Source: an uncultured Rhodospirillales bacterium (GTDB lineage Bacteria > Pseudomonadota > Alphaproteobacteria > Acetobacterales > Acetobacteraceae). Taken from it: a DNA stretch of 64,000 nt. The notes beneath the pieces are model-generated. The model was not told the origin of the DNA and did no database searches. It was given only the letters and a program-made list of their open reading frames with translations. The stretch is taken from NCBI GenBank assembly GCA_903924855.1, contig CAIYCW010000121.1:1-64000 (forward strand), in the 5' to 3' direction. Shown piece after piece: positions 16,076-26,164 of the stretch (position 1 is the first letter of the stretch; each line of letters begins with the position of its first letter). The position numbers were made by a program, and so were the translations under genes.

Positions 16076-16335
16076 GCATCGCAGCGCGCATGTTGGCCGC
16101 CCTGGTGCGGCTGTACCAGCTGACCCTGCGCGCCGTGATCGGCGGGCATTGCCGCTTCGAGCCGAGTTGCAGCCACTACGCAATCGAGGCCCTGCACACA
16201 CATGGTGCCTTGCGCGGCGGCGCACTTGCCTGCAAACGCATCCTGCGCTGCAACCCGTGGCACCCGGGCGGGTATGATCCCGTGCCGGCGCCATGTTCCC
16301 ATTCCACTTCCACTTTTCGCCGGATGGCACGCTGA
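16072..16335 (+). CDS. yidD: Membrane protein insertion efficiency factor YidD
   Basis: This 87-aa protein has the YidD core: a membrane-associated amphipathic helix followed by [20 protein letters not shown] and [13 protein letters not shown]. It starts at GTG 16072 inside the end of rnpA, and its last base overlaps the first base of yidC. It assists YidC-dependent insertion of inner-membrane proteins at the cytoplasmic face. The gene order is the conserved bacterial one. Confidence 0.94.
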   Translation: MSIAARMLAALVRLYQLTLRAVIGGHCRFEPSCSHYAIEALHTHGALRGGALACKRILRCNPWHPGGYDPVPAPCSHSTSTFRRMAR

Positions 16336-18098
16336 TGGACCAGAAACGCCTGCTGATCGCGATCGCCCTGTCTGTGGCGATCCTGCTCGGCTTCCAGCTG
16401 TTTGCCCCGAAGCGCCCGGTGCCACCGCCGGGCACCGAGACCGTGGCGCAAAGCACCGCTTCCCCCGCCGTCACCCCGCGTCCTGGCACGCCCGCGCAGT
16501 CGCTGCCGCCGGCACCGCCGGTGAACCCGGCCCAGCTTGCCGCCGAGAAGGCCGCCCCGCGCGTGGCCTTCACCGCGGCCCGCGTGCAGGGCAGCGTGAA
16601 CCTGCTCGGCGCCAAGCTCGACGATCTGGTCCTGCGCGACTATCGCGAGACGATCGAGCCCAGCTCCGCCCTGGTGCGCCTGCTGGAGCCGCGCACCGGT
16701 GAGCAGCCCTATTACGTCCAGTTCGGCTGGACCGCCGATCCGGGCAGCACCGTCGCGCTGCCGGGCAATGACACGGTCTGGACCGCCTCGGGCCAGCTTT
16801 CCTCCACCACGCCGCTGACCCTGTCCTGGGACAACGGCGCCGGTCTGCAGTTCCAGATCGTGCTGAAGGTGGATGACAACTTCATGTTCAGCGTGGAGCA
16901 GAAGGTGATCAACACCGGCACCAATCCGGTGCAGCTCTACCCGTTCTCGCGCATCCGGCGTGACTACACGCCCGCGGTCGCCGGCTATTACGTGCTGCAT
17001 GAAGGCTTCACCGGCGTGCTGGACGGCACGCTGAAGGAGCAGAAATACACCGACAACAAATCCGAAGGCGACAAGCACAGCGGTGTTGGCCTCGAAGCGA
17101 CCTCCAAGGGCGGCTGGGCCGGCTTCACCGACAAATACTGGCTGGCCGCGCTGGTGCCGGATCAGGGCAGCGAGCAGGTCGCCACCTATCGCCACGTGAA
17201 TGACGGGGCTGATCGCTACCAGGTGGATTTCCTGGGCAAGGCGCCGCTGGTGGTGGCCCCGGGGGCTGCCGCCTCCGCCCAGAGCAAGCTGTTCGCCGGT
17301 GCCAAGGAGGTGCGGCTGCTCGACCGCTACGAGACCGAGGACGGCATTCCCTCCTTCGACAAGGCGGTGGATTTCGGCTGGTTCTATTTCATCACCAAGC
17401 CGTTCTTCTACGCGATCGACTGGCTGAACAGCATCATCGGCAATTTCGGCGTGGCCATCCTGGTGTTCACCCTGGGGCTGAAGCTGCTGTTCTTCCCGCT
17501 GGCCAACAAATCCTATCGCTCGATGAGCAAGATGAAGCTGCTCAACCCGAAGATCCAGGCGCTGCGCGAGCAGTACAAGGATGATTCGGCCAAGCTGCAA
17601 TCGGCGATGATGCAGCTCTACAAGACCGAGAAGGTGAACCCCGCCTCGGGTTGTCTGCCGATGCTGATCCAGATCCCGATCTTCTTCTCGCTCTACAAGG
17701 TGATCTTCGTCACCATCGAGATGCGCCAGGCGCCGTTCTTCGGCTGGATCCATGATCTCTCGGCGGTTGACCCCACCAACGTGTTCAACCTGTTCGGGCT
17801 GATCCCGTTCGACCCCAGCATCTACTCGCATTACCTGCATCTGGGCGCCTGGCCGCTGCTGATGGGGGCGACGATGTATTTCCAGCAGAAGCTGAACCCG
17901 CCGCCGCCGGACCCGACCCAGGCGAAGCTGTTTCAGTTCATGCCGATCATCTTCACCTTCATGCTGTCCAACTTCCCGGCTGGTCTGGTGATCTACTGGA
18001 GCTGGAACAACTCGCTGACCATCCTGCAGCAGACGGTGATCATGCGTCAGACAAGGCTGTCGAGCAGCCGGAACGACGTGAAGGCGGCGCAATCCTGA
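16335..18098 (+). CDS. yidC: Membrane protein insertase YidC
   Basis: This 587-aa insertase places proteins in the inner membrane with or without SecYEG. An N-terminal transmembrane anchor (residues about 5-22) leads into a proline-rich linker and the large periplasmic domain. The conserved C-terminal five-helix core starts near residue 360. SGCLPMLIQIPIFFSLYKVI and LSNFPAGLVIYWSWNNSL are family signatures. The start ATG 16335 (MDQKRLLIA) overlaps the yidD stop. A 14-residue upstream extension in the same frame would lie inside yidD and is rejected. Confidence 0.97.
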   Translation: MDQKRLLIAIALSVAILLGFQLFAPKRPVPPPGTETVAQSTASPAVTPRPGTPAQSLPPAPPVNPAQLAAEKAAPRVAFTAARVQGSVNLLGAKLDDLVLRDYRETIEPSSALVRLLEPRTGEQPYYVQFGWTADPGSTVALPGNDTVWTASGQLSSTTPLTLSWDNGAGLQFQIVLKVDDNFMFSVEQKVINTGTNPVQLYPFSRIRRDYTPAVAGYYVLHEGFTGVLDGTLKEQKYTDNKSEGDKHSGVGLEATSKGGWAGFTDKYWLAALVPDQGSEQVATYRHVNDGADRYQVDFLGKAPLVVAPGAAASAQSKLFAGAKEVRLLDRYETEDGIPSFDKAVDFGWFYFITKPFFYAIDWLNSIIGNFGVAILVFTLGLKLLFFPLANKSYRSMSKMKLLNPKIQALREQYKDDSAKLQSAMMQLYKTEKVNPASGCLPMLIQIPIFFSLYKVIFVTIEMRQAPFFGWIHDLSAVDPTNVFNLFGLIPFDPSIYSHYLHLGAWPLLMGATMYFQQKLNPPPPDPTQAKLFQFMPIIFTFMLSNFPAGLVIYWSWNNSLTILQQTVIMRQTRLSSSRNDVKAAQS

Positions 18099-18778
18099 GC
18101 ACCGAGCTTCTTCACGAAGACGATCCGCGCACGCCCGAGCAGCGCGCGGCAGACCGGCTGGCCGAGCTTGAGGCCGGCCGGCTGCTGTTTGCGGGCCCGT
18201 GCGATTTCGTCTTCGCCGCCCAGCGCATCGACCAGCTGCCCGACCCCGATCTGCCGGAAGTGGCCTTCGCCGGCCGCTCCAACGTGGGCAAATCCTCGCT
18301 GATCAACGCGCTCACCGGCCGCAAGGCTTTGGCCCGCGTCTCCGCCCAGCCGGGGCGGACCAAGCAGCTCAACTTCTTCAATCTCGGCCGCAGGCTCTGC
18401 CTGGTGGACATGCCGGGCTATGGCTACGCGGTGGCGGCACGCCAGGTGAAGGAGGATTGGCAGGGTCTGATGTTCGACTTCCTGCGCGGCCGGCCCACGC
18501 TGCAACGCGTGATCGTGCTGCTCGATGCCCGTGTCGAGATCAAGGACAATGATCTGGCCGCGATCGACCTGCTGGACCGGGCCGCGGTGCTTTACCGGCT
18601 GGTGCTAACCAAGGCGGATGCGGTGAAGCCTGCAGCCCTTGCGAAAAAGCAGGACGAGGTGACGGCTCTGGCGCGCAAGCACCCGGCGGCGCTGTCTGAC
18701 ATCATCACCACCAGCAGCGACACCGGCTTTGGCATCGACGAGCTGCGCGCGGATCTGTTGGGGCTGGCGCTGCCGTAA
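18095..18778 (+). CDS. engB: Ribosome biogenesis GTP-binding protein EngB (YsxC/YihA)
   Basis: This GTPase is needed for 50S assembly. G1 (GRSNVGKSS), G3 (DMPGYGYA) and G4 (TKAD) are all present. Family members carry about 50 residues before G1, and the frame here encodes a matching N-terminus (LLFAGPCDFVFAAQRIDQLP). In that stretch there is no ATG, GTG or TTG. The only plausible start is CTG 18095, which overlaps the yidC stop (CTGA) and has GAAGG about 10 bases upstream. This gives 227 aa. The first conventional start is GTG 18260, which would delete the N-terminal strand and helix. The frame itself is certain; the start is inferred. Confidence 0.92.
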   Translation: MSTELLHEDDPRTPEQRAADRLAELEAGRLLFAGPCDFVFAAQRIDQLPDPDLPEVAFAGRSNVGKSSLINALTGRKALARVSAQPGRTKQLNFFNLGRRLCLVDMPGYGYAVAARQVKEDWQGLMFDFLRGRPTLQRVIVLLDARVEIKDNDLAAIDLLDRAAVLYRLVLTKADAVKPAALAKKQDEVTALARKHPAALSDIITTSSDTGFGIDELRADLLGLALP

Positions 18779-18859
18779 CTGGACTGCAGGCGGGAGACGC
18801 TTGACCGCACCCCGCCGCTTGCGCACAACGCGGCGCGCACTGTCCTGGGGAGAGATGAG

Positions 18860-19777
18860 ATGACCGACACGACCGACGATTTCCTCTCTCCGCCGCGGGA
18901 ATCCGCCGCCGAGCAGGCCAAGATCCTGGCCCATGCGCTGCCCTATCTGCGCCGCTACGCGGGTGCCACAATCGTTGTGAAATATGGCGGCCACGCGATG
19001 GGCGAGGAGCATCTCGCCAACATGTTCGGCCGCGATATCGCGCTGCTGAAGCAGGTCGGCATGAACCCGGTTGTGGTGCATGGCGGCGGGCCGCAGATCA
19101 ACACCATGCTCAAGCGCCTGGCGATCCAGTCCACCTTCATCGACGGTCTGCGGGTGACCGATGAGGCGATGGTGGAGGTGGTGGAGATGGTGCTGGCCGG
19201 CACCGTCAACAAAATGGTGGCGGGGCTGATCAACAAGGCGGGCGCGCTTGCGGTGGGCATCTGCGGCAAGGATGGCGGGCTGATCCGCGCGCGCAAGCTG
19301 GAGCGCACCACGATGGACCCGGGCAGCCGCATCGAGCGCGTGCTCGATCTTGGCTTCGTGGGGGAGCCTGAGCATGTCGATGTGCGCGTGATCCATGCGC
19401 TGACCGGCGCTGGGCTGATCCCGGTGATCGCCCCGGTGGGGGTGGGCGAGGATGGACAGACCTACAACATCAACGCCGATACTGTGGCCGGCGCGGTGGC
19501 GGGGGCCCTTGGCGCCAGCCGCCTGCTGATGCTGACCGATGTGGCGGGCGTGCTGGATGCCAACAAGCAGCTGATCCCGGAGATGAGCATCGCCGATTGC
19601 GAGGCCGGTGTGGCCAGCGGGATGATCACCGGCGGCATGATTCCCAAGGTTGAGAACTGCGTGGATGCGGTGAAGCGCGGCGTGAAGGGGTCGGTGATCC
19701 TCGATGGCCGCCAGCCGCATGCCTGCCTGCTGGAGCTGTTCACCGAGGGCGGCCACGGGACGATGATCACCGCCTGA
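18860..19777 (+). CDS. argB: Acetylglutamate kinase
   Basis: This 305-aa amino-acid kinase phosphorylates N-acetylglutamate in arginine biosynthesis. [10 protein letters not shown] (nucleotide site Lys) near residue 40 and [13 protein letters not shown] near residue 75 are diagnostic. GKDGGLIRA and the [10 protein letters not shown] region follow. GGGGAGAGATGAG lies before ATG 18860. It is separated from engB by 81 bases and ends in a hairpin shared with the convergent DUF2336 gene. Confidence 0.96.
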   Translation: MTDTTDDFLSPPRESAAEQAKILAHALPYLRRYAGATIVVKYGGHAMGEEHLANMFGRDIALLKQVGMNPVVVHGGGPQINTMLKRLAIQSTFIDGLRVTDEAMVEVVEMVLAGTVNKMVAGLINKAGALAVGICGKDGGLIRARKLERTTMDPGSRIERVLDLGFVGEPEHVDVRVIHALTGAGLIPVIAPVGVGEDGQTYNINADTVAGAVAGALGASRLLMLTDVAGVLDANKQLIPEMSIADCEAGVASGMITGGMIPKVENCVDAVKRGVKGSVILDGRQPHACLLELFTEGGHGTMITA

Positions 19778-19788
19778 GCCCGCGCGGC

Positions 19789-19842
19789 GCCGTGCCTGAC
19801 CGGTTGGGTTCAGCCGGTCGGGTTCAGCCGGTCGGGCACGGC
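19789..19842. terminator. Hairpin with 14-bp tandem repeat between convergent argB and DUF2336 genes
   Basis: GCCGTGCC at 19789-19796 pairs with GGCACGGC at 19835-19842. The loop holds GGTTCAGCCGGTCG twice in tandem plus a diverged third unit. It fills the gap between the argB stop and the DUF2336 stop, so it may terminate both transcripts. Confidence 0.55.
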
Positions 19843-19843
19843 C

Positions 19844-21184
19844 CTACGGGAACGCCCCGGTGTCGTTGCCCATGCGCATCAGGAACTCCACCTGCCAGCG
19901 CATCTCCTCGGCGCTGAGCGGGAATTCGCCGTGCTCGCCCGGGGTGATCACCTGATCGGGCGGCAGCCGTGCCAGCAGAGGCTGCAGCGGCCCCGCGGCG
20001 CGCATGGTGAAGCCGGCGCGCCAGACCAGGCTGATCAGACCCTTCGCACTGCGCAGCCTGGCCGCACGGTCCACCACCTCCACCGCAACACCGGCGGCGG
20101 TTGCCAGCATGCCGGTGACCAGCCTTGCCTCCCCCCTGCGGGCGGCGGCGATCAGGCTGTCCTCGCTGAGCTGACCCTGCTTGGCCAGAAGATGCGCCTG
20201 GCTGAGCGCCTGATCGAGGGTTGGCGCGTCCAGCGTGCTGGCCTGGGTCGGCACCGGGGCCAGCGCCGCCCCCAGCCGCCGTGCCAGGCTTGCCGCGATA
20301 TCAGTCGGCAGGTCGGCCCGCTGTGCCAGCTCACCCAGCACGGCGCCGGTGACGATATCGGCCAGCGCCGTCACCGCACTGGCGGACAGGCGGGGCCGGC
20401 GCACCAGCGGGGCGTGCCAGTCCATATGCTGGGCGGCGCGGCCGATCAGCCGGTCCAGCGTTGTCTCGCTGATCGCGGCCGAGCGGTTGGACAACAGGGC
20501 TGTGATCGCCTCCTCATTGTCGCCATCGGCGATCGCCTGGGCGATGCGTGAGCCGATCCCGGGCCTGCGTGCCACCGCGGTGACGGTGGCGGGACCGGCA
20601 GGGGCGGCCACCAGGTTCAGCAGGTCCTGGTCGGTCAAGGCCGGGGACAGGCGGATCACCGGTTCCGCCACGGTGATCGCCAGATCCTGCGCCAGACGCA
20701 GGATCAGCTCATGCGGGGCGCCCGGCATGTCCTTCACCACATCGGCGATGGCGCCGCGCACGCGATCGGCCTGATCGGCGACCAGGGTCATCAGCGTTGC
20801 CACCGCATGGTCGCGCAGCTGGGAACGGTCATCCGCTGACAGCGTGGGCAGCAGCAGCGCCAGCCTGCGGCCGAGCAGCGCGCGCACCCGCTCATCGGGG
20901 TCGCCGGCGACAACCGAGAACAGCGAACTGCCGGCAGAATGGTTCATCGCGACCGTGGCCCGCACGGTCACCGCCGGATCATTGGCCAGCAGCTGCAGGG
21001 CCGCGGCCGGCGCCGCCTGATCCGCGGCGAGACGCACCCGCTCCGCCTCCGCAAGGGTGAGCACGTTGGCGCTGGTCAGGCTTGCCACCGGCGGCAGGCT
21101 GGGCGGCCGATGCGGCTGGCGTGCGCGCGGCGCCTCGGCGGTGTCGGCTGGCAGCTCGGTCTGGGTGATGTGATCGGAGGGCAT
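19844..21184 (-). CDS. DUF2336 domain-containing protein
   Basis: This 446-aa, soluble, alanine/leucine-rich helical protein has HEAT-like repeats (for example DPAVTVRATVAMNHS, then DPDERVRALLGRR). Length and layout fit the alphaproteobacterial DUF2336 family, whose biochemical role is unknown. The N-terminus to about residue 45 is proline-rich and probably disordered. It follows the GGDEF gene by 12 bases in the same direction, which suggests co-transcription and perhaps a signalling link. Its stop codon lies in a CCCTACGGG string like those in the dispersed REP elements. Confidence 0.8.
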   Translation of the reverse strand: MPSDHITQTELPADTAEAPRARQPHRPPSLPPVASLTSANVLTLAEAERVRLAADQAAPAAALQLLANDPAVTVRATVAMNHSAGSSLFSVVAGDPDERVRALLGRRLALLLPTLSADDRSQLRDHAVATLMTLVADQADRVRGAIADVVKDMPGAPHELILRLAQDLAITVAEPVIRLSPALTDQDLLNLVAAPAGPATVTAVARRPGIGSRIAQAIADGDNEEAITALLSNRSAAISETTLDRLIGRAAQHMDWHAPLVRRPRLSASAVTALADIVTGAVLGELAQRADLPTDIAASLARRLGAALAPVPTQASTLDAPTLDQALSQAHLLAKQGQLSEDSLIAAARRGEARLVTGMLATAAGVAVEVVDRAARLRSAKGLISLVWRAGFTMRAAGPLQPLLARLPPDQVITPGEHGEFPLSAEEMRWQVEFLMRMGNDTGAFP

Positions 21185-21196
21185 CTTATGGTTCGC

Positions 21197-22624
21197 CTAC
21201 GGACCGGGGTGCGGATCGGTTGGAAGATCAGAGGGGCGGGCCACGCGCCAATGCGCCCGGCCGGAGCGTTTGACGTCGTACATCGCCTGATCGGCGCGCT
21301 GCATCAGGGTCTCCATATCTTCCCCCTGTCCGGGCCAGCGCACGGCGATGCCGATCGACATGGTGATCGGCGGCGCGCCCGGGCCGGTGAGATGGGCCAG
21401 ATGGCCGGGACCGTTGAGGCGCAATGATTCAGCGCGTTCCGCCGCGGAAAACCCGTCCGCCCCGTCCAGCCAGAGGGCGAATTCATCCCCGCCGAGGCGC
21501 GCCACCAGATCCTGCGGGCGGACCGTGCTGCGCAGCAGGGCGGCGGTGAGGCACAGCGCCTCATCCCCCAGATCATGGCCCTGCGTGTCGTTGAGCTCCT
21601 TGAAATTGTCCAGATCGACGTAAAGCAGCGTGCCAGGCAGCCGCTCCCGCTCCAGCCGGTCGAGCCTGCGGTTCATCTCATCAAGGAAGGCGCGGCGGTT
21701 GAGCAGGCCGGTGAGCGGATCGGTGCGCGCCTGGCGGGCCATTTCGCGCTGGATCGATTCATGTTCCAGAATCACCCGGATCAGCCCGGTGGCGGAGGAG
21801 GCGAGGGTGGCGTCATCCCCATCCAGGGCACGGCTGCCGGCGGCGCGCCACAGCACCAGGCCAGCCTGGGCGCCAAAGCGCGTCTGGCACGGGCAGACCA
21901 GCAGCAGCCGGCCATCCACGCATTGCGTGGGCTCGGGGTTGTTCTGCTCCAGCCGCGCCAGCGCCAGGCCCAGCACCGCATTCAGGCCGCCGCCCACCTG
22001 GTGCAGCACGGCGGGCAGGGTGCCGCTGCCCATCAGGTCGATCACCGCGGCCCCTTCGAGCCCCATGGCGGTGACGATCGAATCAAGTGCTGCCTGCATC
22101 ATACGCGGGGCCAGCACCTCCTGGCGCATGCGCCACAGAATATGGTCCAGCACCTCGGTGCGGCGCAGGGCGGTGGCCACCGCCGCGTCATACCCCTCCT
22201 GCTCGGAGATGTCCTGGCCAACACCGCGGCTGCCCACGACGCGGCCGGCCTCGTCCAGCAGCGGGGCGGCGGCGAAGGAGAAACACACGCTCGACCCATC
22301 GGCGCGGCGCAGCCAGGCACGCCGGCGCCGCACCGGCCCGTCCGGCCGGAACGGGTTGAAGCCGGCCGAGAACTCACTGCCGGCCAGAAGGGTCGCCGGA
22401 TGCTGGCCGAGCAGTGTGGTGGCGGGCCAGCCCAGGAACGGATCGGGGGCGATGAACACGAACCGGCCGCTGGCATCCGTCTCGAAACACAGATCGCCGG
22501 CCATCAGCGCCATGTCCCGCCAGCGCTGGCGGCTTTCCAGCAGCACCGCGTTCACCCCGGACTCAGACGAGTCCGCAGCGTCTCGCGCAGTCATGGCGGG
22601 GTGGAGGGCGGTGGTCTGGCTCAT
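21197..22624 (-). CDS. PAS-GGDEF diguanylate cyclase
   Basis: This 475-aa predicted soluble sensor makes cyclic di-GMP. An N-terminal PAS-like domain (residues about 40-155, with [17 protein letters not shown]) is followed by a middle domain of GAF-like length and a C-terminal GGDEF domain starting at [14 protein letters not shown]. The active site GGDEF is intact, and the inhibitory I-site R-x-x-D lies five residues upstream of it. Start ATG 22624 is used because any longer frame would run into the divergent dapD region. No transmembrane segment or EAL domain is present. Partner genes are DUF2336 (downstream) and dapD (divergent). Confidence 0.92.
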   Translation of the reverse strand: MSQTTALHPAMTARDAADSSESGVNAVLLESRQRWRDMALMAGDLCFETDASGRFVFIAPDPFLGWPATTLLGQHPATLLAGSEFSAGFNPFRPDGPVRRRRAWLRRADGSSVCFSFAAAPLLDEAGRVVGSRGVGQDISEQEGYDAAVATALRRTEVLDHILWRMRQEVLAPRMMQAALDSIVTAMGLEGAAVIDLMGSGTLPAVLHQVGGGLNAVLGLALARLEQNNPEPTQCVDGRLLLVCPCQTRFGAQAGLVLWRAAGSRALDGDDATLASSATGLIRVILEHESIQREMARQARTDPLTGLLNRRAFLDEMNRRLDRLERERLPGTLLYVDLDNFKELNDTQGHDLGDEALCLTAALLRSTVRPQDLVARLGGDEFALWLDGADGFSAAERAESLRLNGPGHLAHLTGPGAPPITMSIGIAVRWPGQGEDMETLMQRADQAMYDVKRSGRAHWRVARPSDLPTDPHPGP

Positions 22625-22816
22625 GCGGTGCGGGCATCCTTTGATGCCATCAGACGCGATTTGGGTAAAACTGCGGTTAAGGCGGCGAGATGGCCGCGCC
22701 GGCACGCACAATTGACAGCCGGCATCGCGCTCGGCACATGCAGTGCAGCCGGAGGGCGGCAGGACCGGCCAGCGACCTGCGCCCCTGCCGCCACGACACG
22801 CCCAAAGGACAGATCG

Positions 22817-23656
22817 ATGACCGACGCCACGCTGCAGCAGCAGATCGAAACCCTGTGGGAGGCCCGCGACACGCTGAGCCCCACCACCACCGGCCCCGCG
22901 CGCGATGCGGTGGAGGCGGCGCTCGCCTTGCTCGAATCCGGCGAAGCGCGGGTGGCATCGCCCGAGGCCTCGGGCTGGGTGGTGCATGACTGGCTGAAAA
23001 AGGCGGTGCTGCTGTCCTTCCGCCTACATGACAGCGCGCAGATGCCGGGCACCGGCGGCGCCAATGTATGGGACAAGGTGGCGCTGCTCACCACCGGCTG
23101 GGGCGACAACCGCTTCCGCGAGGCAGGTTTCCGCGCCGTGCCCGGCGCCATCGTGCGCCGCTCCGCCTATATCGCGCCGGGCGTGGTGCTGATGCCGAGC
23201 TTTGTGAATCTGGGCGCCTATGTCGGCCGCAACACGATGGTGGACACCTGGGCCACCGTCGGCAGCTGTGCCCAGATCGGCGCCAACTGCCATCTCTCCG
23301 GCGGTGTAGGCATCGGCGGCGTGCTGGAGCCGCTGCAGGCCTCGCCCACCATCATCGAGGATGACTGCTTCATCGGCGCGCGGTCCGAGGTGGTGGAGGG
23401 CGTGATCGTCGGCCGTGGTTCGGTGCTGTCGATGGGGGTGTTCATCTCCGCCAGCACCAAGATCGTCGATCGCGCCACCGGTGAGATCTTTGTGGGCCGC
23501 GTTCCGCCCTATTCGGTGGTGGTGCCCGGCACGCTGCCCGGCAAGCCGTTCCCGGACGGCACGCCGGGGCCGTCGTTGTCCTGTGCGGTGATCGTCAAGC
23601 GCGTCGATGCGCAGACCCGCTCCAAGACCTCGATCAACGATCTGCTGCGCGATTGA
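22817..23656 (+). CDS. dapD: 2,3,4,5-tetrahydropyridine-2,6-dicarboxylate N-succinyltransferase
   Basis: This 279-aa acyltransferase of the lysine/diaminopimelate pathway transfers succinyl from succinyl-CoA. A helical N-terminal domain precedes a left-handed beta-helix of hexapeptide repeats ([20 protein letters not shown], then [19 protein letters not shown]). The length matches the family (about 275 aa). The stop TGA shares its last base with the dapE ATG. The 192-bp gap to the divergent GGDEF gene holds its promoter. Confidence 0.97.
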   Translation: MTDATLQQQIETLWEARDTLSPTTTGPARDAVEAALALLESGEARVASPEASGWVVHDWLKKAVLLSFRLHDSAQMPGTGGANVWDKVALLTTGWGDNRFREAGFRAVPGAIVRRSAYIAPGVVLMPSFVNLGAYVGRNTMVDTWATVGSCAQIGANCHLSGGVGIGGVLEPLQASPTIIEDDCFIGARSEVVEGVIVGRGSVLSMGVFISASTKIVDRATGEIFVGRVPPYSVVVPGTLPGKPFPDGTPGPSLSCAVIVKRVDAQTRSKTSINDLLRD

Positions 23657-24780
23657 TGGCGGGCACGCTCCCTTCGGCGCTGGGGCTGGCGCAGGATCTG
23701 CTGCGCTGCGCCTCGGTGACGCCGGCGGATGACGGGGCAATGGCGGTGCTCGATGCCGCCCTCACCCGGCTGGGCTTCACGGTCACGCATCTGCCGTTCG
23801 GCACCACGCCCAATCTGTTCGCCCGCATCGGCACTGAAGGTCCGCATTTCTGCTTTGCCGGTCACACCGATGTGGTGCCGGCCGGCGCCGGCTGGCGGCA
23901 TGAGCCGTTTGGCGGCGTGGTGGCCGATGGCGTGCTGTATGGCCGTGGTGCCTGCGACATGAAGGGGGCGATCGCCAGCTTCATCGCCGCCGCCGAGGCG
24001 CGGCTGTCACGCCCGATCTCCGGCTCGATCTCGCTGCTGATCACCGGCGATGAGGAAGGCCCCGCCACCGATGGCACGGTGCGCGTGCTGGGCTGGATGG
24101 CGGAACACGGCCAAATCCCGGATTTCTGCCTGGTGGGCGAGCCCACCAACCCGCATCGTCTGGGCGAGGTGATCAAGATCGGGCGCCGGGGCAGCCTCAA
24201 TGCGCGCATCACCGTGCATGGCATTCAGGGCCATGCCGCCTATCCGCATCTGGCGGACAACCCGACGCATCGGCTGGTGGCGCTGCTGCAGGCGCTGACA
24301 GCGGCGCCGCGCGATGCGGGATCGGCCTGGTTCGAGCCCACCACCTTGCAGATCACCAGCATCGATGTCGGCAATCCGGCCACCAACGTGATCCCGGCCC
24401 GTGCCACCGCCATGCTCAACATGCGCTTCAACGACCTGCACAGCGGTGCCTCGCTCGAAGCCTGGCTGCGCGCGGTGTGCGCGCGCTATGCCGAGCGGTT
24501 CGATCTGGAGGTTTCGGTGAGCGGGGAAAGCTTCCTAACCGAGCCCGGCCCCGCGGTGGATCGGCTGGTGGCCGCCATCACGCAGGCAACCGGGGTAACA
24601 CCGAGGCTCGACACCGGGGGTGGCACCTCCGATGCGCGGTTCATCGCCCGTTTCTGCCCGGTGGCCGAGTTCGGGCTGGTGGGGCAGACCATGCACAAGA
24701 CCGATGAATGCGTGGCGGTGGCCGATCTGGAGGCTTTGGCCTCCGCCTATGCCGGCATTCTGGACGCGTTTGTGCCATGA
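23656..24780 (+). CDS. dapE: Succinyl-diaminopimelate desuccinylase
   Basis: This 374-aa M20-family di-zinc hydrolase releases succinate to give LL-diaminopimelate. Metal and catalytic motifs are [12 protein letters not shown] (His, Asp), GRGACDMKG (bridging Asp) and TGDEEGPA (catalytic Glu, metal Glu). A dimerisation domain lies in the middle, and the C-terminal metal His is in [10 protein letters not shown]. It is coupled to dapD (TGATG). A TTG one codon upstream is a less likely start. Confidence 0.96.
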   Translation: MAGTLPSALGLAQDLLRCASVTPADDGAMAVLDAALTRLGFTVTHLPFGTTPNLFARIGTEGPHFCFAGHTDVVPAGAGWRHEPFGGVVADGVLYGRGACDMKGAIASFIAAAEARLSRPISGSISLLITGDEEGPATDGTVRVLGWMAEHGQIPDFCLVGEPTNPHRLGEVIKIGRRGSLNARITVHGIQGHAAYPHLADNPTHRLVALLQALTAAPRDAGSAWFEPTTLQITSIDVGNPATNVIPARATAMLNMRFNDLHSGASLEAWLRAVCARYAERFDLEVSVSGESFLTEPGPAVDRLVAAITQATGVTPRLDTGGGTSDARFIARFCPVAEFGLVGQTMHKTDECVAVADLEALASAYAGILDAFVP

Positions 24781-24790
24781 GCCGGGTGCG

Positions 24791-25342
24791 ATGAGCATTC
24801 TGCGCGGCATCATCCGCATCGCGCGGTTCCGGGCGGATGGGTTGGCGCAGTTTGGCGACACCATCCAGGCCATGAGCAGCAGCCTGGCGCCGCTGGTGGC
24901 GTTTCCGCTGGTCGGCGCGTTGCTGGAGATCGGCCAGGGCAATTGGGTGATCGCGGTCTCCGACCTGCTGGCAAGCCTGGTGGCGCTGCTGGCGCCGCTG
25001 GTGATCAGCGAGACGCTGGCGCGGTTCTGGGGCGTGCGGGCGGCGTGGATGCGCTATGCGGTGGCGTCCAACTGGGCGCAATGGGCGATGCCGATGGCGC
25101 TGCTGGCCGCCCTGTTTGTGATGGGCCGGGTGGGCGTTGCGGTCACACCTGCGGTGATCGGCGCCGGTGCCATCGGCGTGGTGCTGTATGGTGTGGCGCT
25201 GCACTGGTTTCTGGCGCGCGCGGCGCTTGGCCTGTCCCGCCTGCGCGCCGTGCTGATGGTGCTGGCATGTGACGTGACCACGGTGCTGCTGGTGCTGGGG
25301 CCGCGGCTGCTGGCGCTGCATCTGGGCGCGCCGGGCGGCTAG
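24791..25342 (+). CDS. Uncharacterised multi-pass membrane protein
   Basis: This 183-aa protein has about five hydrophobic helices (from APLVAFPLVGALLEIG to VLMVLACDVTTVLLVLG) and short loops. No catalytic motif is evident. ATG 24791 lies ten bases after the dapE stop, so it is probably the last gene of the dapDE operon. I do not recognise a characterised family. Confidence 0.75.
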   Translation: MSILRGIIRIARFRADGLAQFGDTIQAMSSSLAPLVAFPLVGALLEIGQGNWVIAVSDLLASLVALLAPLVISETLARFWGVRAAWMRYAVASNWAQWAMPMALLAALFVMGRVGVAVTPAVIGAGAIGVVLYGVALHWFLARAALGLSRLRAVLMVLACDVTTVLLVLGPRLLALHLGAPGG

Positions 25343-25370
25343 AACAAAATCCGTGCTGGTTATGATGATT

Positions 25371-25430
25371 GGGGCCGGCCCAGACAAGGATTCACCTCGT
25401 CATTGATCCGATGTCAGCTTTGAAATCGAA
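25371..25430. mobile_element. Decayed partial copy of the MITE-like element
   Basis: GGGGCCGGCCCAGAC, then ATTCACC, GTCATTGATCCGATGTCAGC and TTTGAAATCGA follow the same order as the element at 14889-15097. The central stem-loop is missing and no right end is visible. It lies 28 bases after a dapE-operon gene, at the left border of the accessory block. The stretch 25431-25576 shows nothing else recognisable. Confidence 0.65.
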
Positions 25431-25576
25431 CAATCTCCGGCGTATCAACGATGGTGGGACCTTCCGCGACCCACGCCGCGCGTGGCCGTGTCTTGCGCGA
25501 AACAAACGCACCGGCCAACCTACCGCGGCGCAGGCTTGGCTGCGATGTCAGATCGTCAAGGAGCGGGGATAGCATC

Positions 25577-26029
25577 ATGAACCATGGCAAATTTTTCAAA
25601 CTCTTGGTGATCACGGCTTTGGGCTTCGGCAGCCTGCCGGGTTCGTCTCAGGCCCAGACGGCGAAAGACCTCGTCGGCACCTGGAGACTCGTGTCGACGG
25701 ACAACACGGATGCCACAGGCGCCAAGATCGAACCGTTCGGGCCGCATCCGTTGGGAAGCTTCACATTTGATGCGAACGGACATTTCACGCAGGTGATCGT
25801 CCCTGCCGAAAAGGGCCCCACGGAACTGGTCGCGGCTTTTGGCGATTACTCGGTGACCAACGGCGGCAAGACACTCGTCCGCCACATGCTCGGCATTCAG
25901 GACGCAAGCGCGATCGGCAAGGATTTGCCGATTGAAATCACGCTCTCCAACGACGAACTCAAGACCAGCAATGTGACAACCACAACCAGCGCCCGCCACG
26001 CAATTTCGGTCTGGCACCGCGTGAAATAG
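25577..26029 (+). CDS. Secreted lipocalin-like domain protein
   Basis: This 150-aa protein has a Sec signal (hydrophobic to about residue 20, cleavage near SQA-QT). The mature part begins AKDLVGTWRLVS, the opening of lipocalin-like (PF13924-type) domains, and runs as beta strands (GSFTFDANGHFTQVIV, then a late ISVWHRVK). It is probably periplasmic and may bind a small hydrophobic ligand. AAGGAG precedes ATG 25577. It stands alone in the accessory block, with the IS630 remnant behind it. Confidence 0.75.
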   Translation: MNHGKFFKLLVITALGFGSLPGSSQAQTAKDLVGTWRLVSTDNTDATGAKIEPFGPHPLGSFTFDANGHFTQVIVPAEKGPTELVAAFGDYSVTNGGKTLVRHMLGIQDASAIGKDLPIEITLSNDELKTSNVTTTTSARHAISVWHRVK

Positions 26030-26164
26030 GAAGCCGCAAGGTGGGGCGCGCTTTGGTGTCCCACCAAACAGCCGGGCAAGACCTTCGCGGCCGCTCCTCT
26101 TTGTTGCGAGGAGCGGAACGCGATGCGGCAATCCACCGCAAGGCCGACCGCATCGCAACGAAAC

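Noticed and set aside
22625-22987. N-terminal extension of the GGDEF protein
   Set aside because: It would overlap the dapD start on the opposite strand and has a composition unlike a protein domain.
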